Origin: an uncultured Desulfovibrio sp. | GTDB lineage: Bacteria; Desulfobacterota; Desulfovibrionia; Desulfovibrionales; Desulfovibrionaceae | Length of the DNA stretch: 64,000 nucleotides | Assembly: GCA_937926875.1 (NCBI GenBank) | Contig: CALBAX010000096.1 | Span: 1 to 64,000, forward strand | Direction of reading: 5' to 3' | In this document: one piece after another, positions 8,802 to 15,711 of the stretch | How positions within the stretch are numbered: the first letter of the stretch is position 1 | How the letters are laid out: every line of letters begins with the position of its first letter | Position numbers and translations under genes: made by a program | The notes under the pieces: model-generated | Database searches by the model: none | Seen by the model: only the letters and a program-made list of their open reading frames with translations | Told to the model about the DNA's origin: nothing

Positions 8802-9053
8802 TTACGGGGGGCCATCCTCCGGCCCCTGCCCGGCCCAGATGACGCGCAGGGGGGCTGGGGGCTTCCGGTCGCCGTCCTGTGACGTGCCCTCCTGTTCCAG
8901 CGTGCGGGCAAGGGCGTGCAGTTCCTTGATCTCTTTGACGATGTCGATGCTTTTTCCCGAGACCTCGGCAGTGTCGAGATGTTCGGTCAGGCGTTGCAGG
9001 CGCTCGTGCAGGGCTTTTTCCAGCGGGCTTTTCCGGTGGCGGCGTACCGGCAT
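8802..9053 (-). CDS. Small basic protein, candidate small terminase subunit
   Basis: 83 residues starting at the ATG at 9051-9053 that overlaps the stop of the upstream gene (TGATG). The N-terminal half is a basic helical segment (RRHRKSPLEKALHERLQRL) followed by a second helix (SIDIVKEIKELHALARTLEQE) and a Pro/Gly-rich tail ending DGPP. Position just before the terminase large subunit and the helical, charged character suggest a small terminase subunit, but no helix-turn-helix is obvious. It could equally be an unrelated packaging accessory protein. Confidence 0.55.
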   Translation of the reverse strand: MPVRRHRKSPLEKALHERLQRLTEHLDTAEVSGKSIDIVKEIKELHALARTLEQEGTSQDGDRKPPAPLRVIWAGQGPEDGPP

Positions 9054-9475
9054 CACTGCACCTCCCGGGGAGGGCGGCAGTGCAGCAGGGCGGGCAAGGC
9101 GGCGCCGGGCAGCTGCTGCCAGCGGTCTTCCTGCCGTTCCAGATGCCGTTCCAGACGTTGCAGCAGGCGTTCCAGTCCGCAGAAGCGCGCTTCCTGGGCC
9201 TGCAACTGGCTGTGCAGGCGGCCTGCGTCCTCCCGCAGGGAGCGTACCTCGTCCGCCAGCGGCGCCAGGAGTTCCCGCTCCTGCGCCAGAGCCTGTTCCA
9301 GCAGATCGAGGCGGCGCAGCCACAGGGCTTCCCGTTGCTGTCCGTCCTGGCGGCAGCGCAGATGTTCGGCCTGCGGGACGAAGCTGCGGCGCAGGCTCCA
9401 CAGGGCCCAGAGCAGCAGCCCCTGTACCAGGGCCAGCAGCAGGGGCAGGAGCGCGGCAGGCAGATGGGTGGTCAT
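9053..9475 (-). CDS. Membrane-anchored coiled-coil phage protein (DUF2730-like)
   Basis: 140 residues. One membrane segment at residues 6-27 is followed by a long heptad-rich helix (about 40-125) with many Leu, Gln, Arg and Glu residues, then a short tail. This resembles DUF2730 proteins such as Mu gp25, found between lysis and packaging genes; a spanin-like role is another possibility. The ATG at 9475 is preferred to one two codons earlier, since GGAG lies 6 bases before it. The gene follows the holin by 15 bases and its stop overlaps the next start. Confidence 0.6.
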   Translation of the reverse strand: MTTHLPAALLPLLLALVQGLLLWALWSLRRSFVPQAEHLRCRQDGQQREALWLRRLDLLEQALAQERELLAPLADEVRSLREDAGRLHSQLQAQEARFCGLERLLQRLERHLERQEDRWQQLPGAALPALLHCRPPREVQ

Positions 9476-9490
9476 GGGCATCTCCGTGGT

Positions 9491-9802
9491 TCAGAAGGGC
9501 AGGCCCAGCATACCGGCCAGCAGGCCCAGGATCTGGTCCAGGGCCGGGGGCGGCAGGTCGTCCAGCATATCGGGCGCCAGCAGGGGCAGGAGCAGCAGGC
9601 GCACGGGCACTTCCCAGCAGAAGAGCAGGGCCAGCACCCAGCCCAGGAAGGAGCGCCACAGCCGCAGCATGCTGGAAGGGGCATGTTCCGTTTCCCGTTC
9701 GTTAAGGCGGATCTGGGCGGCCAGCAATTCCTGCCGTTCCCGGCGGTTGCCCGTCAGGTCACGCAACAGCCGGGTGCCCAGGTCGCGCAGCAGGTCCCAC
9801 AT
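9491..9802 (-). CDS. Putative holin
   Basis: 103 residues with a charged amphipathic N-terminal half and two hydrophobic segments near residues 47-65 and 70-101, the second rich in Leu and Pro. It directly follows the endolysin gene, its ATG overlapping the endolysin stop (TGATG at 9800-9804). Small proteins with two or three membrane segments next to an endolysin are normally holins, which open the inner membrane at lysis. GGGAGG lies 7 bases before the ATG. The call rests on context and topology. Confidence 0.6.
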   Translation of the reverse strand: MWDLLRDLGTRLLRDLTGNRRERQELLAAQIRLNERETEHAPSSMLRLWRSFLGWVLALLFCWEVPVRLLLLPLLAPDMLDDLPPPALDQILGLLAGMLGLPF

Positions 9803-10485
9803 CACTGCGCCTCCCGTTCCAGATCGGCCAGATGCTGGTGCAGGGCCTTCACCCGGTTGCGCCAGCCCGTCAGGAAGACCTTCATGGACGGGCGGGACGC
9901 GGCCAGACGGCGATAGAAGGCATCCCGCAGGCGCAGGCTGCTCCGGGCGGCGTACCAGTCCAGATGCACGTCGGCCAGTGCGCCGGCCAGCTCGCGGGTG
10001 TCCGGGCCCATGATGCCATCCTCGGCGATGGGGGAATAATGGTCGAGCTGGTTCTCGCCCGTGGCGTTCATGGCTTCCTGCAATTGCTTCACGGCCCGGC
10101 TGGCGCCCATGTTGACCGCACCGTCATAGAGGGTGACGGCCAGTGGCAGGGGCAGGCGGTCGCAGCCCAGGGCCTCCCAGAAATGCCTGCGGAACAGACG
10201 GGCCGCCTGCTCTTTGGTACAGGCGCGGATGTCGTCGGCGTCGATGTCGCCGTCATTGTCCAGATCCAGGCTGAAGTAGTCGCAATCCGGGCCCGTGCGC
10301 CGGGGACAGGTAGCGCATTGCCGGGCATCGCGCAGGCAACGTTCTTTGGCCTGCCGGGCCAGATCCGTGACCCAGCGCAGGGAGATGCCGTGGCTGGTGA
10401 TGCCGCCGGGATCGGCTTCATGGTCGGAAAGGCCGCCTTCCCAGCGGGCCGTGAACGTATGGGCCAGAGTGAAGTTGTCGCGCAT
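9802..10485 (-). CDS. Endolysin, GH108 N-acetylmuramidase with EF-hand-like insert
   Basis: 227 residues. The N-terminal motif RWEGGLSDHEADPGGITSHG has the catalytic Glu16 and the DPGG signature of glycoside hydrolase family 108, which cleaves the glycan strands of peptidoglycan. The C-terminal part has the DGIMGPDTR segment of the associated peptidoglycan-binding domain. Between them an insert at residues 50-85 carries four Cys (50, 57, 60, 68) and a loop DLDNDGDIDADD (74-85) that fits the calcium-binding EF-hand or dockerin pattern. No signal peptide is present, so release needs the holin encoded next. It is the first gene after the activator unit and its terminator. Confidence 0.88.
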   Translation of the reverse strand: MRDNFTLAHTFTARWEGGLSDHEADPGGITSHGISLRWVTDLARQAKERCLRDARQCATCPRRTGPDCDYFSLDLDNDGDIDADDIRACTKEQAARLFRRHFWEALGCDRLPLPLAVTLYDGAVNMGASRAVKQLQEAMNATGENQLDHYSPIAEDGIMGPDTRELAGALADVHLDWYAARSSLRLRDAFYRRLAASRPSMKVFLTGWRNRVKALHQHLADLEREAQ

Positions 10486-10793
10486 ATGCCCTCCTGCGTG
10501 GTGGTGGAGCGTTGGCGGGGCGGTGTCGCACCCGTGGGGCCACCATGCCGGAAAAGGGCGCTGGCGTAAGTTTGAAGGATTTCAGTAGAGGAAGCGTCGC
10601 GGAGAGGGCAAAAGCGGGAAAGGGATGGTGCGGGGAGCGGAGGGGAAGAAGGCAGGTGGCCCAGAAAGGGGGATCATGGCAGGTCTGCGGGAGAGATTTC
10701 CGGATGGTCATGCCCCGGCAAGGCGACAGACCGCAGAAAAAAACGGGAAAGGCCGCAGCCTTTCCCGTCCGGCCTGAAAGGGAGGTGCGGGGC
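10486..10793. other. Gap between activator unit and late operon
   Basis: About 300 bases without a convincing gene. The distal part (10737-10768) is the terminator of the Mor-like unit. The proximal part, upstream of the endolysin start at 10485, is where a late promoter driven by the Mor-like activator would be expected. I could not identify a clear -10 element or an activator-binding dyad here. Confidence 0.4.
10737..10768 (-). terminator. Rho-independent terminator after the Mor-like gene
   Basis: Read on the minus strand, CGGGAAAGGC and GCCTTTCCCG form a 10-bp stem with a 4-base loop, followed by seven T residues. It lies 26 bases past the stop of the Mor-like gene and separates the regulatory unit from the late operon. 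Confidence 0.85.
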
Positions 10794-11294
10794 TCAGCCC
10801 TGAAGGGCGTCGACGGGGGACGGAATCTTGTCCGGCAATTCCGCCTCCTGCTTGAGCAGCTGCCAGACGCGCCGGTCCGTGATGCCGTAACGGCGGGCCA
10901 GGAAGCGCACCTCGGCATTGCTGGAGGTACCGGCGGCAGTATGGCGGCTGAAGGCGCCGAGCAGTTCCCGCTGGCGGACCTGACGGGCGAGACGGGCGCA
11001 GCGGGGGATATACAGGCACGTGCCGCCATAGGCGCCCAGCAGGCGGCGCAGGGCGGGCTCGGGCAGCAGGGCGCACAGCAGATGCCCTTCCGCCGGGAAG
11101 CGGCGGGGGATGCGCAGGGTCAGGCCGCCGCAGTGGCTCAGGAGCCTGTGCAGGGCGGCATCGTCTTCCAGCACCTGACGCAGCAGGCGCACGCTTTCGG
11201 GCAGGAGGGGCAGCAGGCTGTCCCAGTCCGTGGGGGATGCGGCCCTGTCGCATGGCCGGCAGGGCGGGGCGGGCCTGCCTCTACTGGACCACAT
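10794..11294 (-). CDS. Mor-family transcription activator
   Basis: 166 residues from the ATG at 11294, which has GGAGG 7 bases upstream. The middle part has two GG--L-IPR-type strands (LLSHCGGLTLRIPRRFP and LLGAYGGTCLYIPRC), and the C-terminus has a helix-turn-helix reading EVRFLARRYGITDRRVWQLL. This is the layout of the Mor/C family of phage Mu, which bind as dimers near late promoters and activate them. The gene overlaps the upstream 102-residue gene by 14 bases and is followed by a strong terminator. Its placement opposite the repressor suggests the repressor controls it and it in turn switches on the late genes. Confidence 0.75.
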   Translation of the reverse strand: MWSSRGRPAPPCRPCDRAASPTDWDSLLPLLPESVRLLRQVLEDDAALHRLLSHCGGLTLRIPRRFPAEGHLLCALLPEPALRRLLGAYGGTCLYIPRCARLARQVRQRELLGAFSRHTAAGTSSNAEVRFLARRYGITDRRVWQLLKQEAELPDKIPSPVDALQG

Positions 11295-11589
11295 GGCGGG
11301 CCTCCGGGGACAGGGGCCTGCGGGGACGCAGAGGATGCGCCTCCAGAGGCTGGGCCGCAGCCTCCTGCCGCGGCCCTTTCGCACAGGGCCCGGCAGCCGG
11401 GAAGGCTTCCGGGACAGGAGGCATGGCATCACCTGGCTGGCGGGGACTGGCCTGCATGTCTTCCAGCATGCGGGCGATGCGGCGCAATTGCGCTGCCGCC
11501 CAGCGCAGGGAAGCTTCGGCGGGTTCCTCCTCGCTGTCGGTGGGCTGCGTCAGGAGACGCTGGAGCTGTTCCAGGGATCGTGTGTTCAT
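11281..11589 (-). CDS. Small phage protein upstream of Mor-like gene
   Basis: 102 residues, start at the ATG at 11589 with AGAAAGGGAG upstream. The N-terminal 55 residues form charged helices (MNTRSLEQLQRLLTQPTD, then LRWAAAQLRRIARMLEDMQ); the rest is Pro/Ala-rich and probably disordered. I do not recognise a family. As the first gene of the unit opposite the repressor it could be a small regulator or an anti-repressor, but nothing in the sequence shows this. Confidence 0.55.
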   Translation of the reverse strand: MNTRSLEQLQRLLTQPTDSEEEPAEASLRWAAAQLRRIARMLEDMQASPRQPGDAMPPVPEAFPAAGPCAKGPRQEAAAQPLEAHPLRPRRPLSPEARHVVQ

Positions 11590-11714
11590 GTGGGCTACTC
11601 CCTTTCTGATGATGGGCACGGGGATCCGCACCGGATGGCTGCGGAAAAGTTGTGCCGCAGAAAAGTTTTCTTTGTCCGGGAAAAGCGGGCCTGGCCTGCT
11701 GTATCCATTGCCAT

Positions 11715-11763
11715 TAGTTACAGGTTGTTCTATGTTTGACAGCAGCCATAGGCGTACTATTTA
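11715..11763. promoter_or_regulatory. Overlapping divergent promoters with repressor half-site
   Basis: On the plus strand TTGACA (11736-11741), 16 bases, TATTTA (11758-11763) can drive the repressor. On the minus strand CTGTCA, 16 bases, TAACTA (11715-11720) can drive the Mor-like unit. The two -35 elements overlap, and the sequence CTATGTTTGAC (11730-11740), which recurs at 12573-12583 as CTATGTTTAAC, covers them. This would let the repressor act on both promoters. Promoter calls are by eye. Confidence 0.45.
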
Positions 11764-11861
11764 CATGTTTTCTTTTTTCAATCAAAGGAAAAATTTTCAA
11801 CTTTTCTTTTAAAAACATTCAATATATTGTTTTTAATGAATAAAAAAAATTTGGAGCACGC

Positions 11862-12542
11862 ATGGACGATAAAAATAGATTTTCCTTTATTTCAACGCAG
11901 GGCTTTGCCGACCGCCTGCGCCGCCGCCGTCTTGGCCTCGGTCTGCGCAAGCAGGATCTTGCCGCACAGGTGGGGGTCAGCCTGACCACCATCCAGCAGT
12001 ACGAGAACGGCCAGCTGCCCAAAGGGGAGTTTGCCGTCCGGCTGGGGGCTGCCCTGCGCTGCTCGCTGGACTGGTTGCTGGCCGGGCAGGGGAATGTGGA
12101 AGGGGCCCTGCAGGATCAATGGGCCGGGCTGGTCATGGTGCCCATGGTGGAGGCGCGCCTTTCTGCCGGTACGGGGAGTTTCGAGACCAGCGCCGAGGTG
12201 GTGCGGCACTACGCCTTCCGCGAGGATTTTTTGCGGCGCAAGGGCAGCCCGTCGCATATGGCCCTGCTGCGGGTCTCCGGTGACAGCATGGAGCCCCGCA
12301 TCTGCCACAATGACGTGGTCCTCGTGGACCAGAGCCAGAAAGACCCGGTGCCCGGCCGCATCTATGCCGTGAGCGTGGAGGATCTGGTCTACCTCAAGGT
12401 GGTCAATGCCATGCCGGGGCGCCTGATCCTCAGCAGCTACAATCCTGCCTATCCGCCCATCGAGGCCTGCACCACCGACCAGCTGGCCGACCTGGTGCGC
12501 ATCGTGGGGCGGGCGGTCTGGGTGGGGCGTGAGCTTGATTGA
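11862..12542 (+). CDS. CI-like phage repressor with LexA/S24 protease domain
   Basis: 226 residues. An HTH_3 domain occupies about residues 14-70 (LRKQDLAAQVGVSLTTIQQYENG). The C-terminal S24 domain has the catalytic Ser in GDSMEP and Lys in VYLKVVN, and the likely self-cleavage bond is Ala-Gly in RLSAGTG near residue 102. Such repressors hold a prophage silent and cleave themselves when RecA is activated by DNA damage. GGAG precedes the ATG. The gene is preceded by an AT-rich leader of about 100 bases and faces the Mor-like unit. An 18-bp dyad just past the stop may be another binding site. Confidence 0.9.
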   Translation: MDDKNRFSFISTQGFADRLRRRRLGLGLRKQDLAAQVGVSLTTIQQYENGQLPKGEFAVRLGAALRCSLDWLLAGQGNVEGALQDQWAGLVMVPMVEARLSAGTGSFETSAEVVRHYAFREDFLRRKGSPSHMALLRVSGDSMEPRICHNDVVLVDQSQKDPVPGRIYAVSVEDLVYLKVVNAMPGRLILSSYNPAYPPIEACTTDQLADLVRIVGRAVWVGRELD

Positions 12543-12561
12543 CGGCACGCCCCGCGAACCT

Positions 12562-12583
12562 TGTTTGACTTGTTAAACATAGT
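12562..12583. promoter_or_regulatory. Operator-like 18-bp dyad after the repressor gene
   Basis: TGTTTGAC, 2 bases, GTTAAACA (12562-12579) is a dyad with one mismatch. Its right arm extended to 12583 reads CTATGTTTAAC on the minus strand, nearly the same 11 bases found over the repressor promoter region at 11730-11740. It is a candidate second binding site for the repressor or a feature of the element's right end. Confidence 0.4.
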
Positions 12584-12798
12584 AAAAAACTTTATTTTTT
12601 TATTTTGTAAAATCAATAAGATAACAAAAAATATCCGTGACGCAGGCGTTTTGGGGGCCTGCGCTGACACTTTGCTGACAGCCACAGGCGCAGTGTGGAG
12701 ATGCGGACAGGGCCCAGTCCGCAAGGGCCGGTGACGTAGGCCGTGCCCCACCCGCAACTGTTACGGATGGCGGTCATGCCGCCAGAAGGAGATATCCC

Positions 12799-13188
12799 AT
12801 GCGTCTGCTGCTTTCTTGTGTGATGGTTCTGGCTCTTGCTTTCCCTGCCATGGCTGCCCAGGGCGGCTTCCAGGGCCCGGGGCAGGCTCCCGGTGGTTTC
12901 CAGGGGCCCACGTCCGGCGTCCAGGCCGATACCGTGGCCAAGGCCCTCAAAGCCTGGGACGATGCGCCGGTGATGCTGACGGGCCATATCGTGGAGCGTG
13001 TGGCCGGCAGCGATGACAAGTACAATTTCCGTGACGCCACGGGCACCATCGTGGTAGAGATCGACCATGAAGTGTTCGCCGGCCGTACGGTGACGCCCGC
13101 CGACCGGGTGCGCCTTTCCGGCAAGCTGGACAAGGAGATGATGGATCCCACCAAGGTCGACGTGAAGGTCCTGGAAATCCTCAAGTAG
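12799..13188 (+). CDS. Periplasmic BOF-domain stress protein (YgiW/YdeI family), first copy
   Basis: 129 residues with a Sec signal peptide (about residues 1-20, cut after AMAA). The mature part has a Gly/Gln/Pro-rich linker and then a small beta-barrel of the bacterial OB-fold (BOF) family: ALKAWDDAPVMLTGHIVE, YNFRDATGTIVVEIDHEVF, VRLSGKLD. YgiW-type proteins are periplasmic and linked to stress tolerance in enterobacteria; their ligand is not firmly established. AGAAGGAGAT precedes the ATG. It heads a row with a second BOF gene and a two-component system, as ygiW neighbours qseBC in E. coli. Confidence 0.8.
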   Translation: MRLLLSCVMVLALAFPAMAAQGGFQGPGQAPGGFQGPTSGVQADTVAKALKAWDDAPVMLTGHIVERVAGSDDKYNFRDATGTIVVEIDHEVFAGRTVTPADRVRLSGKLDKEMMDPTKVDVKVLEILK

Positions 13189-13237
13189 TCTGACAGGCGG
13201 GCCGTGCGCTACCGGCGGACGGCCCGCCGGCGGAGTC

Positions 13238-13603
13238 GTGATGCGAATTTTTTCTGTGCTGCTTCTGCTGGCCGCCGGCCTGCTGCTGCTCCCGCCGGGT
13301 ACCGGTGCGGCGGGTTTCGTGGGCCCTGGCGTCTCGCCGACGCTGACCCGTGCGGCCGACGTGCTCAATGCCTGGGATGATGCCCCCTGTGTCCTGGAAG
13401 GCCATATCCTGGAAAAGATCCCCCGCAAGGACCGTTACCTTTTCGAGGACGAGAGCGGCCGCGTGGTGGTGGAGATAGAGCACGAGACCTTCGGGCACCT
13501 GACGGTCACTCCGCAGGACAAGGTGCGCCTGGTGGGGCATGTGGACTGGAGCTCCAAGCACCCCAACGAGGTGGAGGTGGACGCTCTGGCCATCATCCAG
13601 TGA
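13238..13603 (+). CDS. Periplasmic BOF-domain stress protein, second copy
   Basis: 121 residues with a signal peptide (residues 1-23). The BOF domain aligns along its length with the preceding gene: VLNAWDDAPCVLEGHILE, YLFEDESGRVVVEIEHETF, VRLVGHVD. The pair therefore looks like a tandem duplication that has diverged. It has a Cys in the first strand where the neighbour has Met. The response-regulator gene follows 100 bases later, so the four genes may share control. Confidence 0.78.
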   Translation: MMRIFSVLLLLAAGLLLLPPGTGAAGFVGPGVSPTLTRAADVLNAWDDAPCVLEGHILEKIPRKDRYLFEDESGRVVVEIEHETFGHLTVTPQDKVRLVGHVDWSSKHPNEVEVDALAIIQ

Positions 13604-13702
13604 GTCCGGGTCCTTCGGATACTTTCGGGCGGCGGGTCACCCGCCGGGTTTTCCATCCTTCAGGGGGCGCACGGCGCCCCGTCCTTTTTTGCGGAGGTGC
13701 GC

Positions 13703-14407
13703 ATGGTGCCTGTCTCTGTCCTGCTGGTGGAAGATAACGAGGACATCCTCGCCAACCTGTACGCCTATCTTGAGCCCCTGGGCTATGAACTGGATTGCGC
13801 CCGCAACGGGCGTACGGGCCTTGAGATGGCCGCGTCCGGCCAGTTTGACCTGGTGGTGCTGGACATCATGCTCCCCGGGCTGGACGGCATCAGCCTGTGC
13901 CGTGCCCTGCGCGAGGAACACGGCGTGCAGGTGCCGGTCATCATGCTGACGGCCCGTGATACCGTGGCTGACCGGGTGCTGGGCCTGGACGCCGGGGCCG
14001 ACGACTATCTGGTCAAACCCTTCGCCCTGCGCGAGCTGGAGGCCCGCATACGGGCCCTGCTGCGGCGGGGCCGCGCGCAGGAGAATGCCCAGGGCGGCGA
14101 GCTGCGGGTGGACGATGTCTGCATCGACGTGGCCGGGCACCGGGTCACGCGGCAGGGCCGCGAGGTCAAGGTGAGCCCCACGGGCTTCCGCATCCTGTGC
14201 GAGCTGGCGCGCCGGGCGCCGGCGCTGGTCCGCCGCGAGGAGCTGGAGCGCCGCCTCTGGGGCGACGACCTGCCCGGCGGCAGCGCCCTGCGGACGCATA
14301 TCCACGAACTGCGCCAGCATCTGGACAAGCCGTTCGGCAGCCCCGTGCTGCACACCATCTCCCATGTGGGCTACCGCCTTGGCCGTGAAGAGGAGCCGGG
14401 GGCGTGA
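13703..14407 (+). CDS. OmpR-family response regulator
   Basis: 234 residues. The receiver domain (1-115) has the acidic pocket in LLVEDNED, the phosphoacceptor Asp in VVLDIMLPG, the conserved Thr in MLTARD and Lys in LVKPF. The C-terminal winged helix (about 135-230) has the usual SPTGFRILCELARRAPALVRREEL and LRTHIHELRQHLD segments. The ATG at 13703 is chosen over a GTG two codons earlier since GCGGAGG ends 5 bases before it. Its stop overlaps the GTG start of the sensor kinase by 4 bases. Likely targets are its neighbours, the BOF genes and the RND pump. Confidence 0.93.
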   Translation: MVPVSVLLVEDNEDILANLYAYLEPLGYELDCARNGRTGLEMAASGQFDLVVLDIMLPGLDGISLCRALREEHGVQVPVIMLTARDTVADRVLGLDAGADDYLVKPFALRELEARIRALLRRGRAQENAQGGELRVDDVCIDVAGHRVTRQGREVKVSPTGFRILCELARRAPALVRREELERRLWGDDLPGGSALRTHIHELRQHLDKPFGSPVLHTISHVGYRLGREEEPGA

Positions 14408-15711
14408 GCGGCGGTTCCCCCATCCGGCGGCGTCTGCTGGTCTCGTTCATGCTGCTGGCCGCCGGTCTCGGCCTGACCATGGGCATGGTGGGCCTGTTCT
14501 CCTATGACAGGCTGGGCGCCCATCTGGTGGACTGGTACGCGCGTCCGGTCATGAATGCCCTCATCGAGGCCGAGGAACGCTCGCGCCGCGCCGAGGACAG
14601 GGGACGGCACAACAACCTGGTCTACGGGGCAGACCTGGCGAACCTCATGGATCTGCAATTCCGGGTGGGCAAACAGATCCCTGCTGAATGGCGCGCCCTG
14701 GAACCCGGCCTGCATTTTTTCGACCGCATGGAGAATTTCGTCTTCCTCGAGGAACACAAGGGCGTACGCTACGCCCTGAGCGGCCACACGGGCCTGCTGG
14801 TGACCATCAAGGCCCAGCTGACCCGGGTCCTGGGCCTGTGCGCAGGCCTGGGCCTGGGCGTGGCGGCCCTGCTGGCCGTGCTGCTCAGCCGGCGGCTCAC
14901 GGGCCATCTGACCGATCTGACCCGTACCGTGTCCCGCTGTCCCGTGCCCCGTGCCGGTGGTGATTATCCCGGCCTGCCGCCCTTGCCGCAGGTGGCCCTC
15001 GATGACGAGGTGGGCGTGCTGGCCCGGGCCATCGCCAGCCGCGAGGAGGCCCTGCGCCGTTTCGTCCAGCGCGAGAGCTTCTTCACCGGCGACGTGAGCC
15101 ACGAGCTGCGCACCCCCCTGACCGTCATGCAGGGCGGGCTGGAGGTGCTGGAACTGCAACTGGAGCGCCTGCCCGGTGCCGAACGCTGCGCGCCCACGGT
15201 GGAACGCCTGCAACGTACGGTGCGTGACATGTCCGCCACGGTGGGCGTCCTCCTGCTGCTGGCCCGCCGCCCCGAGAACATCGAATTCGAGCCCGTGGAT
15301 CTGGCCCTGCTGGTGCGCGAAACGGCCCAGGGGCAGGACTGCTTTTCGCTGGAGCTCTCCGGGAGCCGGGAAGTGCAGGCGCAGCCAGCCCTGGCGGGGA
15401 TCGTCGTCAAGAATCTGCTGGACAATGCCCGCCTTTACTCGGAAAATGGCCGTGTTGCCGTGCGCCTGGACGAGTTTGGGCTCCAGGTGCGCAATGCGGG
15501 GCGCATCCCCGAGGATCTGGACATCTTTGCCCGCGGGGTGCGAGCCCGTTCCCGGGGGGATGCCACACCGGGCGGCAGCGGTCTGGGCCTGTCGCTGGTG
15601 CGCCGCGCCTGCGAGCAGCTGGGCTGGTCGGTGAGTTACCGGCACAGCGGAGAAAATGAGACACTGTTCGAAGTGCGTTTCGTACCGGACAGTGATGGAG
15701 AACGTGTGTGA
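14404..15711 (+). CDS. Sensor histidine kinase
   Basis: 435 residues with a GTG start overlapping the regulator stop (GTGA). Two membrane segments (about 12-32 and 140-165) enclose a periplasmic sensor region of some 105 residues. The dimerisation helix has the phosphorylated His in DVSHELRTP, the N box is NLLDNARLYS and the G2 box is GGSGLGLSL. The G1 box is degenerate (VRNAGRIPEDL, with Asn where Asp is usual), giving a short ATP domain, a form seen in some QseC-like kinases. The stop overlaps the adaptor gene by 4 bases, so kinase and pump adaptor are translationally coupled. Confidence 0.92.
   Translation: MSGGSPIRRRLLVSFMLLAAGLGLTMGMVGLFSYDRLGAHLVDWYARPVMNALIEAEERSRRAEDRGRHNNLVYGADLANLMDLQFRVGKQIPAEWRALEPGLHFFDRMENFVFLEEHKGVRYALSGHTGLLVTIKAQLTRVLGLCAGLGLGVAALLAVLLSRRLTGHLTDLTRTVSRCPVPRAGGDYPGLPPLPQVALDDEVGVLARAIASREEALRRFVQRESFFTGDVSHELRTPLTVMQGGLEVLELQLERLPGAERCAPTVERLQRTVRDMSATVGVLLLLARRPENIEFEPVDLALLVRETAQGQDCFSLELSGSREVQAQPALAGIVVKNLLDNARLYSENGRVAVRLDEFGLQVRNAGRIPEDLDIFARGVRARSRGDATPGGSGLGLSLVRRACEQLGWSVSYRHSGENETLFEVRFVPDSDGERV

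Larger units (their letters stand above)
1..12583. mobile_element. Right part of a BPP-1-like prophage or phage-derived element
   Basis: A continuous block of phage genes runs from the left window edge to a CI-like repressor ending at 12542. The late genes lie on the minus strand in podoviral head order: terminase, portal, Bbp19-like, scaffold, capsid, Bbp16-like, tail-tube adaptor, tail fibre. Host-type genes begin at 12799. No integrase, transposase, replication gene or attachment repeat is visible in this part, so the left boundary and mode of integration are unknown. The right limit is set only by the last repressor-motif copy at 12562-12583 and is approximate. Confidence 0.8.
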
